A DNA stretch of 26,470 nucleotides from DATFMP01 sp035266845 (GTDB taxonomy: Bacteria; SAR324; JACQKK01), in NCBI GenBank assembly GCA_035266845.1, contig DATFMP010000025.1, forward strand, positions 1 through 26,470, read 5' to 3'. The notes beneath the pieces were generated by a model. The model saw only the letters and a list, made by a program, of their open reading frames with translations. It was not told the DNA's origin and searched no databases. Below, in pieces: positions 25,700 through 26,470 of the stretch. Both the position numbers and the translations under genes were made by a program. Position 1 is the stretch's first letter; the number at the start of each line of letters is the position of its first letter.

Positions 25700-26470
25700 T
25701 CACAACAGCTCGCGCAGGGTGGCCACGAAGCGCTCCAGTTCCGCCCCGCTGTTGTAGTAGTGCACGGATGCGCGCACGAGGCCGCTCAGATGGCGTGCCT
25801 GCATGTCCAGCAGAGCCCCGGCCGGGCTGGCGGCCGTCACGTTGATGCGGCGCGCGGCCAGCGCCGCCTGCAGCGCCACCGGGTCGTGTCCCGCCGCGGC
25901 GAAGGTAACGATGCCGCAGCGCTCCGCCCCCAGGTCGTGCACGGTCACGCCGGGCAGCGAGGCCAGCATCCCGCGCAGGCTTTCCGCGAGGGCCTTCACG
26001 CGCGCCTCGATGGCGGGCAGGCCCCACGCCAGCGCATAGTCCACGGCCGCGCCGAGCCCGAGCCGCCCGGCCACGAAGGACTCCCAGTTCTCGAAGCGCC
26101 GCGCGTCGGGGCGGATGGTGTAGGCGTCCGGCGCCGTCCAGGTGGCCGCGTGCAGGTCGAGGAAGGGCGGCTCCAGGTGCTCCAGCAAGCTCTGGCGCAC
26201 GTAGAGGAAGCCCGTGCCGCGCGGTCCGCGCAGGTATTTGCGGCCTGTGGCGGAAAGCATGTCGCAGCCCAGCGCCTCTACGTCCAGCGGGAGATGCCCG
26301 ACGGACTGGCAGGCGTCCAGCAGGAAGGGCACGCCCGCGGCGCGCGCCACGCGCCCCACGGCGGCGGCGGGATTCACCAAGCCCCCATTGGTGGGCACGT
26401 GGGTGATGGCGATCAGTTTCACGCGGACGTCCAGCATGCGCTCCAGCGCCGCCACGTCGAGCTGCCCCGT
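25700..26470 (-). CDS. class V aminotransferase, N-terminal part missing (window edge)
   Basis: The last 256 residues of a PLP enzyme are visible; the start lies beyond the window. ITHVPTNGGLVNP contains the substrate/cofactor region, LLDACQSVGH holds the Asp that contacts the PLP ring nitrogen, and SATGRKYLRGPRGTGFLYV holds the PLP-binding Lys (codon 26239-26237). The small domain is complete and ends with VHYYNSGAELERFVATL, as in the cysteine desulfurase/selenocysteine lyase/isopenicillin N epimerase-like group. The role may be transamination, desulfuration or epimerisation. Association with sulfur-anion-type TauE/SafE exporters would fit release of sulfite or sulfide from a sulfur amino acid, but this is inference. 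Confidence 0.9.
   Translation of the reverse strand, partial: TGQLDVAALERMLDVRVKLIAITHVPTNGGLVNPAAAVGRVARAAGVPFLLDACQSVGHLPLDVEALGCDMLSATGRKYLRGPRGTGFLYVRQSLLEHLEPPFLDLHAATWTAPDAYTIRPDARRFENWESFVAGRLGLGAAVDYALAWGLPAIEARVKALAESLRGMLASLPGVTVHDLGAERCGIVTFAAAGHDPVALQAALAARRINVTAASPAGALLDMQARHLSGLVRASVHYYNSGAELERFVATLRELL

Overview
This is a G+C-rich, densely packed bacterial chromosome segment. Class V aminotransferase, TRAP transporter, TauE/SafE, ABC-2 and CoA-thioester genes, together with short palindromic intergenic repeats, suggest a proteobacterium, most likely a betaproteobacterium of Burkholderiales type. That placement is inferred from gene content and repeat style, not from a marker gene. 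No rRNA, tRNA, transposase, integrase or CRISPR array was seen.

Layout. 1-144: start of a lipoprotein gene (-), cut by the window edge. 145-819: gene-free and rich in hairpin repeats. 820-2874: a hypothetical protein with an STGPRT-type N-terminus, apt, a 78-aa hypothetical protein and a thioredoxin-fold 2Fe-2S ferredoxin (+). 2957-3811: fumarylacetoacetate hydrolase family enzyme (-). 4059-4658: DUF981-like membrane protein (+). 4696-5550: Cof-type HAD phosphatase (-). 5726-6681: two tandem bacteriohemerythrins (+). 6739-8401: a two-gene unit (-) with a 343-aa protein followed by a UGSC-family selenoprotein whose UGA codon ordinary gene callers would read as a stop. 8575-10571: ABC-2 exporter pair (+). 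10712-11623: short-chain dehydrogenase (-), divergent from 11994-17179, a very large double activase/DUF2229 protein overlapping a 2-hydroxyacyl-CoA dehydratase-like partner (+). 17358-18236: 3-hydroxyacyl-CoA dehydrogenase. 18362-19753: flippase-like membrane protein. 19860-26470 (all -): an ACMSD-like amidohydrolase, dctM, dctQ and dctP of a TRAP transporter, two TauE/SafE paralogs, and a class V aminotransferase cut by the window end.

Two stories stand out. First, the gene at 6739-7272 reads through an in-frame TGA exactly where the U-G-S-C motif is expected, with a plausible SECIS-like hairpin just behind it. It is therefore very likely an intact selenoprotein, with an uncharacterised upstream partner. 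Second, the activase/dehydratase pair at 11994-17179 is preceded by a perfect FNR-type palindrome placed 41.5 bp upstream of the start point predicted from a good -10 element. This points to oxygen-responsive expression of a radical-type CoA-ester dehydratase or reductase system, flanked by two hydroxyacyl-CoA dehydrogenases. The substrate cannot be told from the sequence.
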